This document shows positions 21,440-33,230 of a DNA stretch of 64,000 nucleotides, piece by piece. Position numbers and translations under genes: made by a program. This DNA comes from Linyphia triangularis (Eukaryota; Arthropoda; Arachnida; Araneae; Linyphiidae), in the NCBI GenBank assembly GCA_963978545.1, contig OZ021728.1:1240001-1304000 (forward strand), given 5' to 3'. Position 1 is the stretch's first letter, and the number at the start of each line of letters is the position of its first letter. The notes below the pieces were generated by a model. The model worked only from the letters and a program-made list of their open reading frames with translations. It was not told the origin of the DNA and did not search any database.

Positions 21440-22096
21440 AACCTTTAATTACACTATAATATTGGTCATTGCATTAAAATTGGATGTGCTGTTCTTTATC
21501 GTTTTCAGATTTTTACTCATTTAAATAAACATGACCAGTTTGACAATATTTTTGGCACTGATTTTTACATTGACAAAAAAACAGCCAAAATTCGGTAGAC
21601 AATACATAGTCCTTTCATGTGCGTGAAACAGAAAAAAATCAATCGTTGATGAGCGATGTTCAAGGGCAGAGAGCTCTGTGTTGAAGGCATTCGTTTTTCA
21701 AATTTTTACGCTTTTGCCGCATTTCTACTGGAATTTCGTAGGTGGGGACGATTAGAACACCTTAAACAGGCATTGGCACAGAGATTGTAAACAAAATCAT
21801 TATTTCAGCAATTGCTGAAAAGCATGATTTTTTCATGATTTAAATCTTATGCGCATGCACGATTTTGACGAAAACCTTAAGGGTAGGTCCCGTGGTCACC
21901 ACCAACCCGCACACCAAATTTGAACATCGTAGATCAATTTGTTAGGGAGTAATGCTGATCACGTACAGACAGACATTTTTTCTACATAGACCACTTTTTT
22001 GAAATCAGGATGTTCCAAAAACATGGAGAAATGCAAAAGAAATACATTTTTTTTTTACTATCATTACCCTTTGTAAACATATAGGTAACTGAAAGT
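21440..22096 (-). repeat. Family B repeat, copy 3
   Basis: Antisense copy. Landmarks on + include GCACACCAAATTTGAACATC-type sequence, GATCAGCATTACTCC (on the complement), CAGGATGTTCC and the ending TTACCTATATG on the complement. It has no SINE at the site occupied in copies 1 and 5. Sequence upstream of it (21142-21439) is unrecognised. Confidence 0.72.
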
Positions 22097-22401
22097 AATA
22101 AAAGATATTTTTTTTTTATTTCAATTGAAAAAGTTTTTATAAGCCAGTTTAAGAAATCTGAATAAAAATTGTAATAGTAGAACAACTAGTTATTTTCCCT
22201 TTTCTAAGTTAGTTAATGATTTTTGTATTTATTGTTGCCTTATATAGAAATTCCTATATTTTGAGGAAATATTTTCGTTAAAAATGACTTATTAAAATGA
22301 CGTGAAGGTCAAGCTTCATTTTAAAGTCGCAGAAGTTATTTCATAGGTTATGTAGAAAACTTCTATTCAAATCCTGACTATAAAGTTTCTATTCAATCAT
22401 G

Positions 22402-22556
22402 GCCGACCAAACGGTAGAGTGGTTAGCGTGCTAGCTTCTAGACCGCGAGTCCCGTGTTAGGCATGGGTGTTTGTAAATGTATGTTGGCTTGCCTAATGAC
22501 GAATGTTTCGGCGCCCTCGTGTTGCTGACGGCGCCAGATAATCTGAAAACAACCAG
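22402..22556 (+). mobile_element. tRNA-derived SINE, copy 7
   Basis: 14-bp duplication TCTATTCAATCATG (22388-22401, 22557-22570). Internal loss around the B box: CGCGAGTCCCG instead of the longer form. Confidence 0.92.
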
Positions 22557-22570
22557 TCTATTCAATCATG

Positions 22571-22984
22571 ATGTTCCATTCTCTTGTTTTATAATTTATC
22601 TTCTCGCTTCTTAAAATCAATTTTTATACAATTGTGGATCATCACACAAACGTCAATTGCAACGTTGAAATACTGCAATTTATTGGAATTTCAAAGTTGC
22701 AACGGGTTCGGTTGATTTAAAAAAAAATTCTAATTACTCGTCAAATACATTTGATAAAAGTGACTTCTTCTGTCGGTCTATGTTAAAAAAGCAACTACAA
22801 AATAATAATATAAATATTTAATTTAGCAATAAAATGTTTTGGAAAACACCAAGTTCATGAATAAACAAGAACTCCTATACAAATACCTTCTACAAAAGTT
22901 GAGAAAAGTAAATATAAATAATAAATATCGAAGTCAAAGACATGATAACCTTGTATAAGCACGACTTGAAGTTCTTAACATTTT
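22571..22984. other. No gene seen
   Basis: AT-rich; nothing recognised. Confidence 0.5.
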
Positions 22985-23620
22985 ATTTAAAAAAAATTAT
23001 CTATAAATAAATTTAAACTCGTGACACAATCGCTGTGTATGTTTGAAATTTGATTTACGGAAAAGTAACGAAAAAGTTCCTTTTTCACTCACAACTTAAT
23101 TTTTTAGTATGTTTGATTTTGAAATAAAGAAAAGTAACGAACAATTCAATTGAAAAGTCAAATTTTCCTTCATATCACAACCGTTGTGTAATGTTGACTT
23201 AAAGAAAATTTAAGAACAGGTTCAATTGAAAAATTATATTGTAACTTTTATCACAATTGTCGTGATTGGTTTTTAAACTTGGTTTTAGAAAAGCTATCAA
23301 CAAGTTTAACTGAAAAAAAAATCACATTTCACTCGCATCACAGTTGTGGTTGTTTGAAACTCAATTTAAAGAAAAATAACTGAAAAGTTCAACAGGAAAA
23401 TTCACTTTTCACTCATATCGCAATTGCTGTTTGAAGGTTGATTTAAAGAAAATCTATGAACAAGATCAACTGAAAAATTCAATTGGATCACAACTGCTGT
23501 CTGGAAATTTGATTTACAGAAATGCAACGAAACAATTTCATTTTCCCTCGAATCACAATTGCTGTGTCTGTTTGAAACCTGATTTAGAGAAAAGTAAAAA
23601 AAAAAACTTACCATTTCTGT
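22985..23620. repeat. Degenerate ~80-bp tandem repeat
   Basis: Recurring landmarks ATCACAATTGCTGTGT, TTTGAAA.TTGATTTA and GAAAAGTAACGAA appear about eight times, spaced roughly 65-90 bp (for example near 23023, 23175, 23250, 23336, 23416, 23486, 23551). Confidence 0.75.
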
Positions 23621-23639
23621 GGAACTTGTAAACCTTTTC

Positions 23640-24170
23640 TTTCGCACTCCGCCAAATTAAAATAAAAATTAAAGAATTCCGAACTTAGAACATCAAAAAC
23701 ATTGTTTTTCTAAGTTTCGTCAACACAGATGCGTTCGCTTTCAGCAGACGATTTCAATTGAAAATTTCCTCTCCTCATTTCATTTCGCTTTTTCCCTACT
23801 AGGGAATTTCCCCCGTCTCAAATAATCCCTATTTTCTTCAATGAAATGCCCTGGATTACGTACGCTATCTGTTTTCATGAATGAAAATTTTCGGAACCAT
23901 TATTGGCTGTTTTTTCTTTCTTGCGTGCCTACATAGAAATGAAACTGTTGTGGAATCGACGTCTACGATGCTCATATTGATGAATTGTGGATTAGTTCTC
24001 TAGTATTTTCAATGGCTCCACGGTGTGGTATGCAGTTGCTCAGGTTGGTTGGTTTTATAAAATGAAGTGCCTTACTCGGATGGAACATCAAGGTTGAATA
24101 GATCGATTAGTTCAGTAAATCTCATGAATACACCCCTATTCGACACTCTTGGTTAGGTGCGCGACCTTTT
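23640..24170. other. No gene seen
   Basis: Slightly less AT-rich; no motif or repeat that I can name. Confidence 0.45.
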
Positions 24171-24229
24171 GTCAAGCGGTTAGTCGCTCGGGGGACGTCT
24201 CCCCAAATAAACCATGCTTAATACATTCG

Positions 24230-24868
24230 CTTCCGTATCAACGCGGAGACATTCCGTGTTGATTCGTGAGTTGTTTCCCAGTAGCCTGTCCTGATCAGAC
24301 TGCGCCCGATCAGAGTTCATGCTGGAATGAACTGAAATAACAAAATCATATTTGTCATCATTTGTGCGCGGAGGCAGGTGCTTGGTCACACAGTCTCTCC
24401 ACCCCCAGCTCGGGGGTTTTACCAATCAACCAACCATATTTGTCATGTGACATAAATGGTTGGTTGGTTGAACTCCCGGCCGGGAGTGGAAAGGAAGGAC
24501 TTTGTGAACTAGCACCTGCCTCCGCGTACATATGTGAGAGAACCACCTAGCAGCTGGAACAGGAGGAAATAAAAAACAGAAAAAATAAAAAAAAGGGAGG
24601 GAAATTAAATCATTTCGGTGCAGATGGAATTTTGTGAAGTTGCCATTTCAATGCTTTCTCCGGGTGAGGACGTGGACACACACGTCGAGCTCCCAAAAGT
24701 GTGACATAAATATAAGATACGTTTTGTCTTTCTTCATAAGGTAAGCTGGAAGCTTGTGTTTTTAAAACACAGTTTCCGGTAATTCCAGCAAAGAACTCCG
24801 ATCGGGTGCAGTCTGATCTGGACAGGGGGAACAACCCGACATTCCGCGTTGATACGTGATCGGCAGAG
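24230..24868. repeat. Large imperfect inverted repeat
   Basis: The left arm (about 24230-24325) contains CGTATCAACGCGGA and CTGATCAGACTGCGCCCGAT. The right arm (about 24783-24868) reads the complement (ATCGGGTGCAGTCTGATCTG, TCCGCGTTGATACG). The region is clearly richer in GC than its surroundings. A second hairpin sits inside. It may be an inverted pair of a tRNA-like repeat: AAGCGGTTAGTCGCTCGG at about 24173 resembles an A box. I cannot name the family. Confidence 0.7.
24366..24531. repeat. Inner hairpin of the inverted repeat
   Basis: Arms pair GCGGAGGCAGGTGCT with AGCACCTGCCTCCGC and AACCAACCA with TGGTTGGTT. The centre is near 24445-24455. ORFs on both strands mirror each other because of this symmetry. 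Confidence 0.8.
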
Positions 24869-24879
24869 AATGTGTTAAA

Positions 24880-25272
24880 TTTCCTGACGCAAGAGCCATC
24901 CACGGACTTTTCCGAGCCGCCACATCGTTTGCACAACTTTTGGAACAGTAAGAATATCTATAGAAAAGGTATTCTAGGAAGTCGCCCAAGGGAAACTGTT
25001 CCGCATTTGCATCTCGTATGGAAGAATACCATGCTAACTCCTGACAGTCCTGCTCAACTCCCCTTACCAAACTACCTCTTTAAGCCACCGTCGTGTCGAT
25101 TGAAAACAACAGATGTAGATACCTCTCGCATCACAGGTTAGACATGGATGCTCGCTGTGGTTCGGAATCCACGTTAAGCTGTAGATACAGGCCTGATTAG
25201 TCGTTATTGCGCACAAAAATAGGTTGTTGGGCGTGCAAAACCAACAAACCCAATATCTGTCACCTCCAGAAT
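24880..25272. other. Unassigned; contains a repeat fragment
   Basis: About 25110-25210 shares CACGTTAAGCTGTAG and GTGGTTCGGAATCC with 51575-51660 (antisense relation) and 17577-17605. The shared piece with GGATTCGAATTC-like wording at 51.63 kb may belong to a second tRNA-derived SINE. Confidence 0.45.
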
Positions 25273-25285
25273 TATTTACAGGGGG

Positions 25286-25461
25286 TTGGTTGGTTGTATT
25301 CAGATTATCTGGCGTCGTCAGCAACACGAGGGCTATAATGCGCCGAAACATTCGTCATGAGACAAGCCAACATACATTTACAAACACCCATGCCTTAACA
25401 CGGGACCCTCAACCTCGCGGTCCAGAAGCTAGCACGCTAACCACTATACCGTTTGGTCGGC
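25286..25461 (-). mobile_element. tRNA-derived SINE, copy 8
   Basis: 13-bp duplication TATTTACAGGGGG (25273-25285, 25462-25474). Confidence 0.92.
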
Positions 25462-25738
25462 TATTTACAGGGGGAAGCAGATTGAATAATTGGGGAGGGA
25501 GGGGGGGGGGTGGAGGCTCTTCTTGACATTTCTTTTGAAAACAGGTCGAGTCAATAAAACATCTCATAAATTGCAATTCCTTCAATCACTTGGTGACAGC
25601 TTATTACTAAGCTAATTTTGGCAAAGGATAATTTATTAGATTAAAAAATACGTACTAGTTTATTTCGCAATGGAGAGATACTGATTTAAGATATCTTTAA
25701 AAAAATTAATATAAGTTTATATTTTTATATTATATTTA

Positions 25739-26490
25739 CTAGCTGCGTGGCCTCGCATTGTGGAGACCTGTCATTGGTGTATAGGTCCCAGCTTTTGGCG
25801 CTTCGCTCGCAGAAAGGTTCGGTGCTACGCAAAACTAAGTTCCCTTCGCTCACTAAAAGTTACATTGTGATATAAAAAACAGCTAGCTTTGCTCCTTGAG
25901 AAGTTTCGTTGACACATAAGCACAGGCTCACATCACTCAATGGAAGGTTCATTGCTGTGCAAGCATAAGCTATTTCACTCACTAAAAAATAATTGCTATC
26001 TAAAAACTTAATATTAGAACCCCCTCCCCTGTTGAGAAAAAAAAATAAAATTATCCGTTAATACAACACCCCTTTGAGAATATTTTAACACGTGTTTGTG
26101 AAAAGCAAAATTAGAAGGTCAAAACTACTTACGTTGAAACTTTCAGAACTGTAGCCCTATTAGAAATCGTTTTGTAAAATATTTGTCAATTAAAAAAATT
26201 AATTAAAATTATAAAATTCTGTTTTTAAAATGTCCAACTATAAGGCTAAAGCTAATTATTTTGAAAATTTCTGAGCTGTATCCTTATTAGAAGTCGATTT
26301 GTAAAAATTTTTTTTAACATTAATTAAAATTTTAACATTCTGTTTGTCAATTAAAAGACCAAAATTATTCATGCTGAACATTTTCGAGCTGCAGACCTAT
26401 TTTAAGTAGCTTTCTATAGACACACACATTGCAGGCTATAGACACACACATCCACAGACACATTGCAGGCAGTTTTATTATAATAGATAT
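25739..26490 (+). repeat. Family C repeat, copy 2
   Basis: Sense copy that starts CTAGCTGCGTGGCCTCGC, so the usual first ~55 bp are missing. It ends AATAGAT. The last part contains a local duplication of CTATAGACACACACA. Confidence 0.75.
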
Positions 26491-27694
26491 TGATACTAAC
26501 TCTGGTATTGTGTTAAATGGATTTATGAGGACTTTTTTTTTTACTAGGTTAACTTTGTTAACTGATAAATTTCTCATTCGCCCTTCGCCGCTAAGGATTA
26601 ATTTCTAAGGGATTGTTTAGTTTGTGTAAGTGATTTCATTTGTTTGAATATGGTTTAAATTTTGCTCATACACATTTGTTGCTACTGAAAGAAATAACTG
26701 GATAAAAAATTTCCAAAATGAACATGATGGCTTAGTTTCTTTTAGCAAGACAGAAAATGCGAGTGATTATTGATTAACACTTTGAAACATAATGGTACCA
26801 CACAGAAACCATTTTCTTAAATTTTTTCTTCTATACGCAGATTGGTTTTACAGTGAAACCATTTTTTATGCGAAATTTTTTTTATTTGATACGTTATGTT
26901 CACTGCATTGTGGTTTCATAACGTAAACACTTACAAAACTAGATATATTTTTTTTTTGCAAAAAGGAAGGATCTTCCGTCATTTTTCTGCACATGATGAC
27001 GTCCCCCATATACTAAATCTAATTAAAATCTAAATTCGAGCTTCAATTCTGCAACCATTTTAGAGAAGATGAATTTAACAATAAAAGGTCTACGTTCATA
27101 GCGAAGAAAAATTCAGAACAATAACTCAACTTAACAATAACAATCAATTTAACAATAACTTAAGTTCAATAACTGATCGCAATTTCGAAAAATTATTGAG
27201 GGTCCAGAATTTATTTTTTTGTGGTGAGGCTGATAAGCTCATAAAATAGTATATTCATTTAGGCCAATGCAATGTCCGCATTCACAGCTAAAATCAGAAT
27301 GTGACAGCAATTTTTTCTAAACTGGAATAGTCGTAGGGATTGATAATTTGTTGAACTTTTTTTTAAATTGAAATGTTGTTGGTGTTTGTGGCTCAATTGA
27401 CGAGTTTTGCAAGAATTGTATCAATATATTTTAGAAAGTTCAGAAAGTTTCCATAAATATAAGTAGTTCTTCAAATGTCCCCCAGTAACTACTAAATTAA
27501 CTAGGTTTTTTTTATACTAACGTGCACAAAATTATACTGTTTGTGGCAAAAATAACATTTTTTCTCGAAACTAGTGTAATAAAGTACTTTCCAGAAAGTC
27601 TCGTGCTCAAACAAGGCCGCATCCAAGAGGAGGGTTTTTTGGGTCATAACCCCCCCCCCCCCCCCTAGAAGTAAAATTTTTATCAGTTTTTTAA
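26491..27694. other. No gene seen
   Basis: AT-rich with a C-run at 27649-27666 next to a GGGTTTTTTGGGTC stretch. Nothing recognised. Confidence 0.5.
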
Positions 27695-27804
27695 AATTAC
27701 TTTTCTAAATTAATAACTACATTTTTTTACAAAACGAATTTTAATATGGCTACAGCTCTGAAATATTCAACATAAGTAGTTTTGGCTTTAGGATTTGACT
27801 TTTG

Positions 27805-27837
<33 letters not shown>

Positions 27838-28738
27838 GTTTAGTTTCATTTTAATTAATTAATTAATATTCTACAAAACGATTTTTAATAAGGCTACAGC
27901 TCTAAAATTTTCAACATAAGTAGTTTTGGCCTTCTAATTGGACTTTAGAAAAACAGAATTTTAAATTTTTGTTAAGTGTGTTATTAATTTTTTTAATTAA
28001 TTAATATATATTTTACAAAACGATTTCAAATAGGGCTACAGCTTGGAAATTTTCAATATAACTAGTTGTGGCCTTCAAATTGGATTTTTAAAAAACAGAA
28101 TTTTAAAATTTTATTTTATTTTTAATTTTATTTTTTTAATTAATTAACAAATATTTTACAAAACGAGTTGTAATTGGAGTACAGTTCTTAAATTTTCAAC
28201 ACAAGCAGTTTTGGTCTTCTAATTGAACTGCCAAAAAGAATGTTAAATTTTTCATTTGTTCTATAATTAATTTTTTCACTAAAAGTGACTTCTAATAGGC
28301 CTAGAGCTCTGAAAGTTTCAACATAAGTAGTTTTGGCCTCTAATTTTGCTTTCCAAAAACACGTGTTAAAATAATCTTAAAGGTGTGTTGTATTATTGTA
28401 ATAACGGCGATTTTTTTTTTTCTCGACAAGGGAGAGAGTCTTCCAATATTAAGGGTTTACGTAGCAATTAGATTTTAATGAGTGAAGCGAGCTTATGCTT
28501 ACGCAGCGATGAACCTTTCAACGAGTGAAGTAGGCCTGTGTTTATGTGTCAATGAACTTTTCAGCGAACAAACATCGCTACCCAAAGCGAGCTCGATTTT
28601 GGGTAGCGATGAACCTGCCTGCGAGGGAAGCGCCAATAACTGGGACTTTTACACTAATGTCAGATTTCCGCAAAGCGAGGCCTCACAGTTAGCTAAAATA
28701 TTGCACATGTTAAAATTTCGTAGAAAAGCACGGCTAGT
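27695..28738 (-). repeat. Family C repeat, copy 3
   Basis: An antisense, long copy with at least four AT-rich ~120-bp units before the GC-richer block. It supplies the uninterrupted reference (28009-28100) for the Gypsy insertion junction at 3115. A 27-base A-run is at 27806. Confidence 0.78.
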
Positions 28739-28739
28739 A

Positions 28740-29092
28740 GCAAATAATTTCAAAAGGATATCTCCCATTCCGCATCGTACTAAAGTAGCTATTTGGTCCA
28801 AGTACTTTTTAAATAAATAACGGATTTTTAAATCTTCTAGTTTCAAAAAAATCATTATGCATTATTTTTTATCTACTTAAGTCCAATCTAAAGAGTCGTT
28901 TCAAAGCAATGTAAAAGTAAGGATATTTCAATATTTTTAATTGTTGCTATAGAATTTAAGTCCTACATGCCCTAGTATTTAATACGCCAAATATATAAAA
29001 ATATTTACTCTCTAAATATTTTAAAAATATTTGCCAAAAGTTGAACTAACAAGAAAAATTTAATATTATAATTAATTTTAATAAGAAAATAT
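28740..29092. other. No gene seen
   Basis: AT-rich linker between family C and solo LTR b. Confidence 0.5.
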
Positions 29093-29824
29093 TGTTGCGT
29101 GGACGGGTTCGAAAGATTTGAAGCCAAAGCAGATCAAAACTTGCAGAAATTTATTCCGATATAATTCTTCGCAGATTCTCTTACAACTCCAGAACTTCTC
29201 GTTCTAGTAGACACAATACAGCTCTTTTCACAACAATAGAGCACAAAACAGCAGTCAAAAACTTGACAACACAACTGCTAAATCGCCGCAAAAGACAATG
29301 CAATGCAGTTCGCTTTGGAACTACTCGGAATGTTCACTGAGACTCAGTAAATCCAGTCAACCAACGGACTCAGCTAACAGCTAACTCATCACCCGCTCTC
29401 CTGAGCTTTTTATAGGAGGAGGAGATCATACGTGAACCTTCTTGAAACTCCTAGAGGCAGATATTTGGAGAACTTTCCAGATCGTAGTCGAAAAGTCCTA
29501 TACATGTACATGGGGACCGAAAATGTCGCCAAATGGTCGCCAAGTATGGTGACAAAAATTAGTCGCCAAAATCGTCGCCAACTTGGCTCTATCTCTCCAA
29601 CATGGCGAGATTCCCATTACCATAATGTTAAATACCCTGTTCCTTGTAAAACTCGCTTCCCAGCGTTACCTCTGTAAAACCCGTTATCAAGCATCAAGAA
29701 GCTCATTGCAGGGAAACAAACTTATGACGAACTATTGCACTGCCTTATGCAAAATGTACATAAATTTTCCTATTTACAAAATTAACACTACGAAATATTT
29801 ACAAATATACAAAAATTCGTGACA
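29093..29824 (-). repeat. Solo LTR b
   Basis: Full-length antisense LTR of the TGTTACG...GCAACA family. Left flank AAATAT, right flank TTATGG, so the 4-bp duplication is no longer exact. Sense features are TATA, AATAAA and the TTTGGCGA-rich U3. Confidence 0.9.
29411..29456 (-). promoter_or_regulatory. LTR b: TATA-like box and heat-shock-element-like array
   Basis: Read on +, GAAccTTCttGAAac then TCC (one unit decayed) at 29434-29450, with TTTATAGG at 29410-29417. The spacing to the TATA is larger than in other copies. Confidence 0.5.
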
Positions 29825-29828
29825 TTAT

Positions 29829-30146
29829 GGATAAAACAAAATCTGATGGATGTAATGTTGTCCCATGTTAGTATTGAATTAACTAGAAAACTTGACAAAA
29901 TCTATTTTATTATTTTGCCATAACTAGGGGATAGATTAAGAAACTGTAAAAATGTTGATAACATTTGTGACAAATATGGGAAGAAAAAGTTCTGCATGGG
30001 AATTATTTTTTTTACACAAAGAAAGCACACTTAGGGTTTAATTGAAAAGCCCACCCACAGAAATTGTCTAGATGCGCCCCTGTAGCTCAAATATCATATA
30101 GCCTTGGTATTGAAAGGACATATTTTCAGAAGAAATTCATTGAGCG
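29829..30146. other. No gene seen
   Basis: Linker between LTR b and the truncated LTR c; nothing recognised. Confidence 0.5.
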
Positions 30147-30568
30147 ACTAATTTTGGTCGCCAAATTTGGAGAGAAATCGCCAAACTTGGCAACCATTTG
30201 GCAACATTTTTGGTCCCCATGTACCTGTATAGGGCTTTTCGACTGGAAAGTTCTCCAAATTTCTATCTCTGGAAGTTTCGCGAAAGAAACTTCCCTATAT
30301 AAGGCCGGCCAAGAGTTAGTCAGTGATCATTCGGAGTAGTTCCAAAAGCGAAGTGGTATTGCATTGTCTTTTGCGGTGATTTAAGCAGTTGAGTATCAAG
30401 TATTTAACTGCTCTTTGTGCTCTATTGCTGTGTAAAGAGCTGTATTGAGTCTACTAGAACGAGAAGTTCTGGAGTTGTAAAGAAATCTGTGAAGAGTTAT
30501 ATCGGAATGAATTTCTGCAAGTTTTGATCTGCTTTGGCTTCAAGTCTTTCGAACCCATCCACTCAACA
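30147..30568 (+). repeat. Solo LTR c, 5'-truncated
   Basis: Sense copy lacking the first ~270 bp. It runs from the TTTGGCGA cluster through TATATAAGG, AATGAATTTC (in place of AATAAATTTC) and the end CCACTCAACA. Confidence 0.85.
30271..30304 (+). promoter_or_regulatory. LTR c: heat-shock-element-like array and TATA box
   Basis: GGAAgtTTCgcGAAagAAAC then TTCC at 30271-30294, directly followed by CTATATAAGG. Spacer bases differ from the other copies while GAA and TTC remain. Confidence 0.6.
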
Positions 30569-30947
30569 ATACTTTTTTTTTAACTTTGTAAATTATTTGA
30601 CTGTCGTCAAAGAAGCCTCGTTTGAAAGAGTATTACTTTCATAAATAACTGTAATGTTAAAACTTCAGAATTGTAACTTATTTTACCTCCTTTTGTTAGT
30701 GATACTCAAACAGTGCGGAAAGCTTCTGTTTTTATTAATTAAATTAGGACTAAATCAAGGAAACTATTGCCCAAGGACATTTATCGCAACATCCTCATTT
30801 AATGCGAAGATTCATCAGTTTAACAGAATGGACAGTATTTTGTATTTCAGTGGGCAAACTTTTAAATAGAACTCATTTATAACGTTGTGTTCCAGGTCAG
30901 GTTCTAGATAGTTTTTTTTTTATTTATTGTAAATGTAATTCCTTTTT
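30569..30947. other. No gene seen
   Basis: AT-rich; unrecognised. Confidence 0.5.
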
Positions 30948-31872
30948 AACACGCTTTTATTAGTTTCACCTGCTTGTAACCGACTCTTTTGGGCTCGATT
31001 TTGCCCTACTTTGAGCGATCAGATTTGATTCAAACTTTACACACTTGTCACAGACCGATGACAATACAATTCTTCAATAAGTTTGTCGCTTTATCACAAG
31101 GATTAGCTCGTGTTGCCCTTGCGCCGTTAAATTCCAACCAATCAACCTTCTCCGGAATCGAACCCTGGTGTGCCGTTACAATCCCAGTAATCACAGAACC
31201 CATCATCGGCAATTGATACAGCAGACATTTGAAATATTTGTCGTGGGCACGACTGTTATACAAAGCGTGTTTTTTTTAGTCGCATTATCCTTACCAGGAT
31301 CTTCAGGATTAGTGATTTTTCATATTCAGAGACACGGTAGTGTTTTGTGCCAAGTCATACGGCGTGTAATGACTTAAATTTGAGACAAGCATGTGACTAT
31401 TGGCAGGAACAACTGGAGAGTTTTGTATACTTAACTAAAAAAAAATTATAGCTTACAGAAAAAGTAATTAATAGTTTAAAAAACTAAAAAACACGCTTTA
31501 ATAGAAAACCAAACTAAAAAGTAAAAAATAATTGATAGTTTAAAAAAACTAAAAAACACGCTTCAATAGAAAAGTGAACTAAAAAGTAGAAAATAAGTTT
31601 GAAATAAGAATAGAGTGATTAACGAGAAATATTTATTTTATCGTAAAAAAGCGTGGGGTGCTTGATGTCAATTGTTGTAAATATTTAATGACATATATTG
31701 GTAAAAGTAGAGCCATTATGAAAATATCTTAAAAAGCACCCCACGCTTTTTTACGATAAAATAAATATTTCTCGTTAATCACTCTATTCTTATTTCAAAC
31801 TTATTTTCTACTTTTTAGTTCACTTTTCTAATAAGGCGTGTTTTTTAGTTTTTTTAAACTATTAATTATTAG
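30948..31872. repeat. Family E hairpin element, copy 2
   Basis: It begins AACACGCTTTTATTAG and shares the whole layout of copy 1: TTGTCGCTTTATCACAAGG, the 18S-like segment, ACGGTAGTGTTTTGTGCC, then a long inverted repeat. The arms are about 31455-31658 and 31735-31872 with a loop of about 75 bp. Arms contain CACGCTTTAATAG and its complement as tandem units, and GTGGGGTGCTT against AAGCACCCCAC lies at the loop edge. No ORF. Confidence 0.8.
31146..31252 (-). other. 18S-rRNA-like segment inside family E
   Basis: On the minus strand the segment contains TTTCAAATGTCTGC, TATCAA, CGATG, TTCTGTG and CAGGGTTCGATTCCGGAGAA. These occur in the same order and near-normal spacing as in the conserved 18S rRNA region that ends GGTTCGATTCCGGAGAGG. 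It is too diverged and short to be a functional rRNA. The 13.3-kb copy keeps only the GGTTCGATTCCGGAGAA end. I identified it by eye from known 18S sequence. Confidence 0.72.
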
Positions 31873-32091
31873 AAACAATATTTAAAAGTCGAGATGATTA
31901 CTAAGGAAGTGAGGGATACTGGTCATGTTACAATCGTCGAGTCCATTCAGAAACACCTTCTTTGTGTAAAACCACTGAAATATGGAACGAACAGGATCGA
32001 AAGGTACGAAAACGATCACGTAGTGACATGACATAAAACTCGAAAATGGAGTCTTGTACAATAGATAAGACATTCAATGAAAACAATTTAT

Positions 32092-32770
32092 GTCATTTCA
32101 TTATAGTCCGAGAGGCGACTGCAATTTTTGGACCTCATCGAACATCATTCATAATTTTTTATAGAAATTGGAGAAAAGCGTGTAGATTAGGAATCCACTG
32201 GTCTGCCTTGGCAAAAATGGCCGAAACTGATCAAAAATCGACTTGGAATGAGTTGAACTAAAATCCGATTGCCAAATATGTCATAACTTGCCGAAGAGAG
32301 AACAAACTTTTTCGTCTCGCAACCCACTGCATTTTGAATTTCAATAAGAAAAAGAGCAAACGATTTCTGATCTCTGGCTCGGAAAACTAGTATCTTTTAA
32401 AAGTAAGCCAAATTGGCGATATTAGTTGCGTCATCAGTGACGTAATGTTTATTGCCAACTTGGCTCCCTTTTAATAGATGCAAGTAGACCGTCGCCAGAT
32501 ATCTGAATCTTCTGCAACCTTCTCAATTGAAAATTAAAGAGTGAGGGTTACCAAATAAAAAAAAAAAATGCTCATTATTTGGCAAGTTATGGCGGATTCG
32601 GCAATTGGATTTAGTTCAATTTATTAAAAGTCGATTTTTGACCAGTTTCGGCCATTTTTTCCACGGCAGACCAGTGGATTCGTAATCTACTCACTCTTCT
32701 CTAATTTCTCTAAAAAATTCAGAATGATGTTCGATGGGGTCCAAAAATTGCAGTCGCCTCTCAGTCTATA
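32092..32770. mobile_element. Family D foldback element, copy 1
   Basis: The left arm starts TAGTCCGAGAGGCGACTGCA and the right arm ends TGCAGTCGCCTCTCAGTCTA; about 180 bp of each arm are complementary (GACCTCATCGAACATCATTC, CCACTGGTCTGCC). The middle carries GCCAAATTGGCGATATT and TCATCAGTGACGTAAT. No coding capacity. Direct copies of ACATAAAACTCGAAAATGGA flank it at about 32031 and 32788. Confidence 0.82.
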
Positions 32771-33230
32771 CGAAAACGATTGACATGACATAAAACTCGA
32801 AAATGGAGTCTAGTATATTTTATTTTATATTTCAAATCGTCAATGCGTATGCAGTGGATTCACCTGCAATAGTCTTCTACTTTTTTTAAGTTTCGTGAAA
32901 TTAAAAAAAAATAACATTAAATGAAAACAATTGAGGTCATTTCATTAAGCGAACCTTTTCGAACTAAGGTCAAGTAATTTCAAATCAAGTTACAAAGTAA
33001 TTTCTAAATGCACTGGGATTAGTTGTATTCAGATTATCTGGCAGCAACACGAGGGCTATAATGCGCCGAAACATTCGTCATTTGAAAAGCCAACATACAT
33101 TTACAAACACCCATGCCTAACACGGGACTCGCAACCTCGCGGTCTAGAAGCTAGCACGCTATAAATGCACTGGGAAAGAAGATTGTAAAATAACGAGTAT
33201 ACAGAAATTCCAAAAAGTAACCCTTCTCGA
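32771..33230 (+). repeat. Repeat AA, interrupted by a SINE
   Basis: Shares GTCATTTCATTAAG, AAAGTAATTTCTAAATGCAC and AGAAGATTGTAA with sequence near 47.6, 58.05 and 62.35-63.16 kb. It often lies next to family D. Confidence 0.55.
33019..33161 (-). mobile_element. tRNA-derived SINE, copy 9, truncated
   Basis: 14-bp duplication TAAATGCACTGGGA (33005-33018, 33162-33175). The copy ends at AGCTAGCACGCT, so the first ~20 bp of the SINE RNA, including much of the A box, were never copied. This is 5' truncation as expected from LINE-driven retrotransposition. GCCGTC is also missing inside. Confidence 0.92.

Noticed and set aside
24358..24550. Protein-coding ORFs on both strands at 24.36-24.55 kb
   Set aside because: They mirror each other because the region is a hairpin.
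31100..31260. tRNA-derived reading of the GGTTCGATTCC word in family E
   Set aside because: The flanking sequence follows 18S rRNA order rather than a tRNA; no A box at the right distance.
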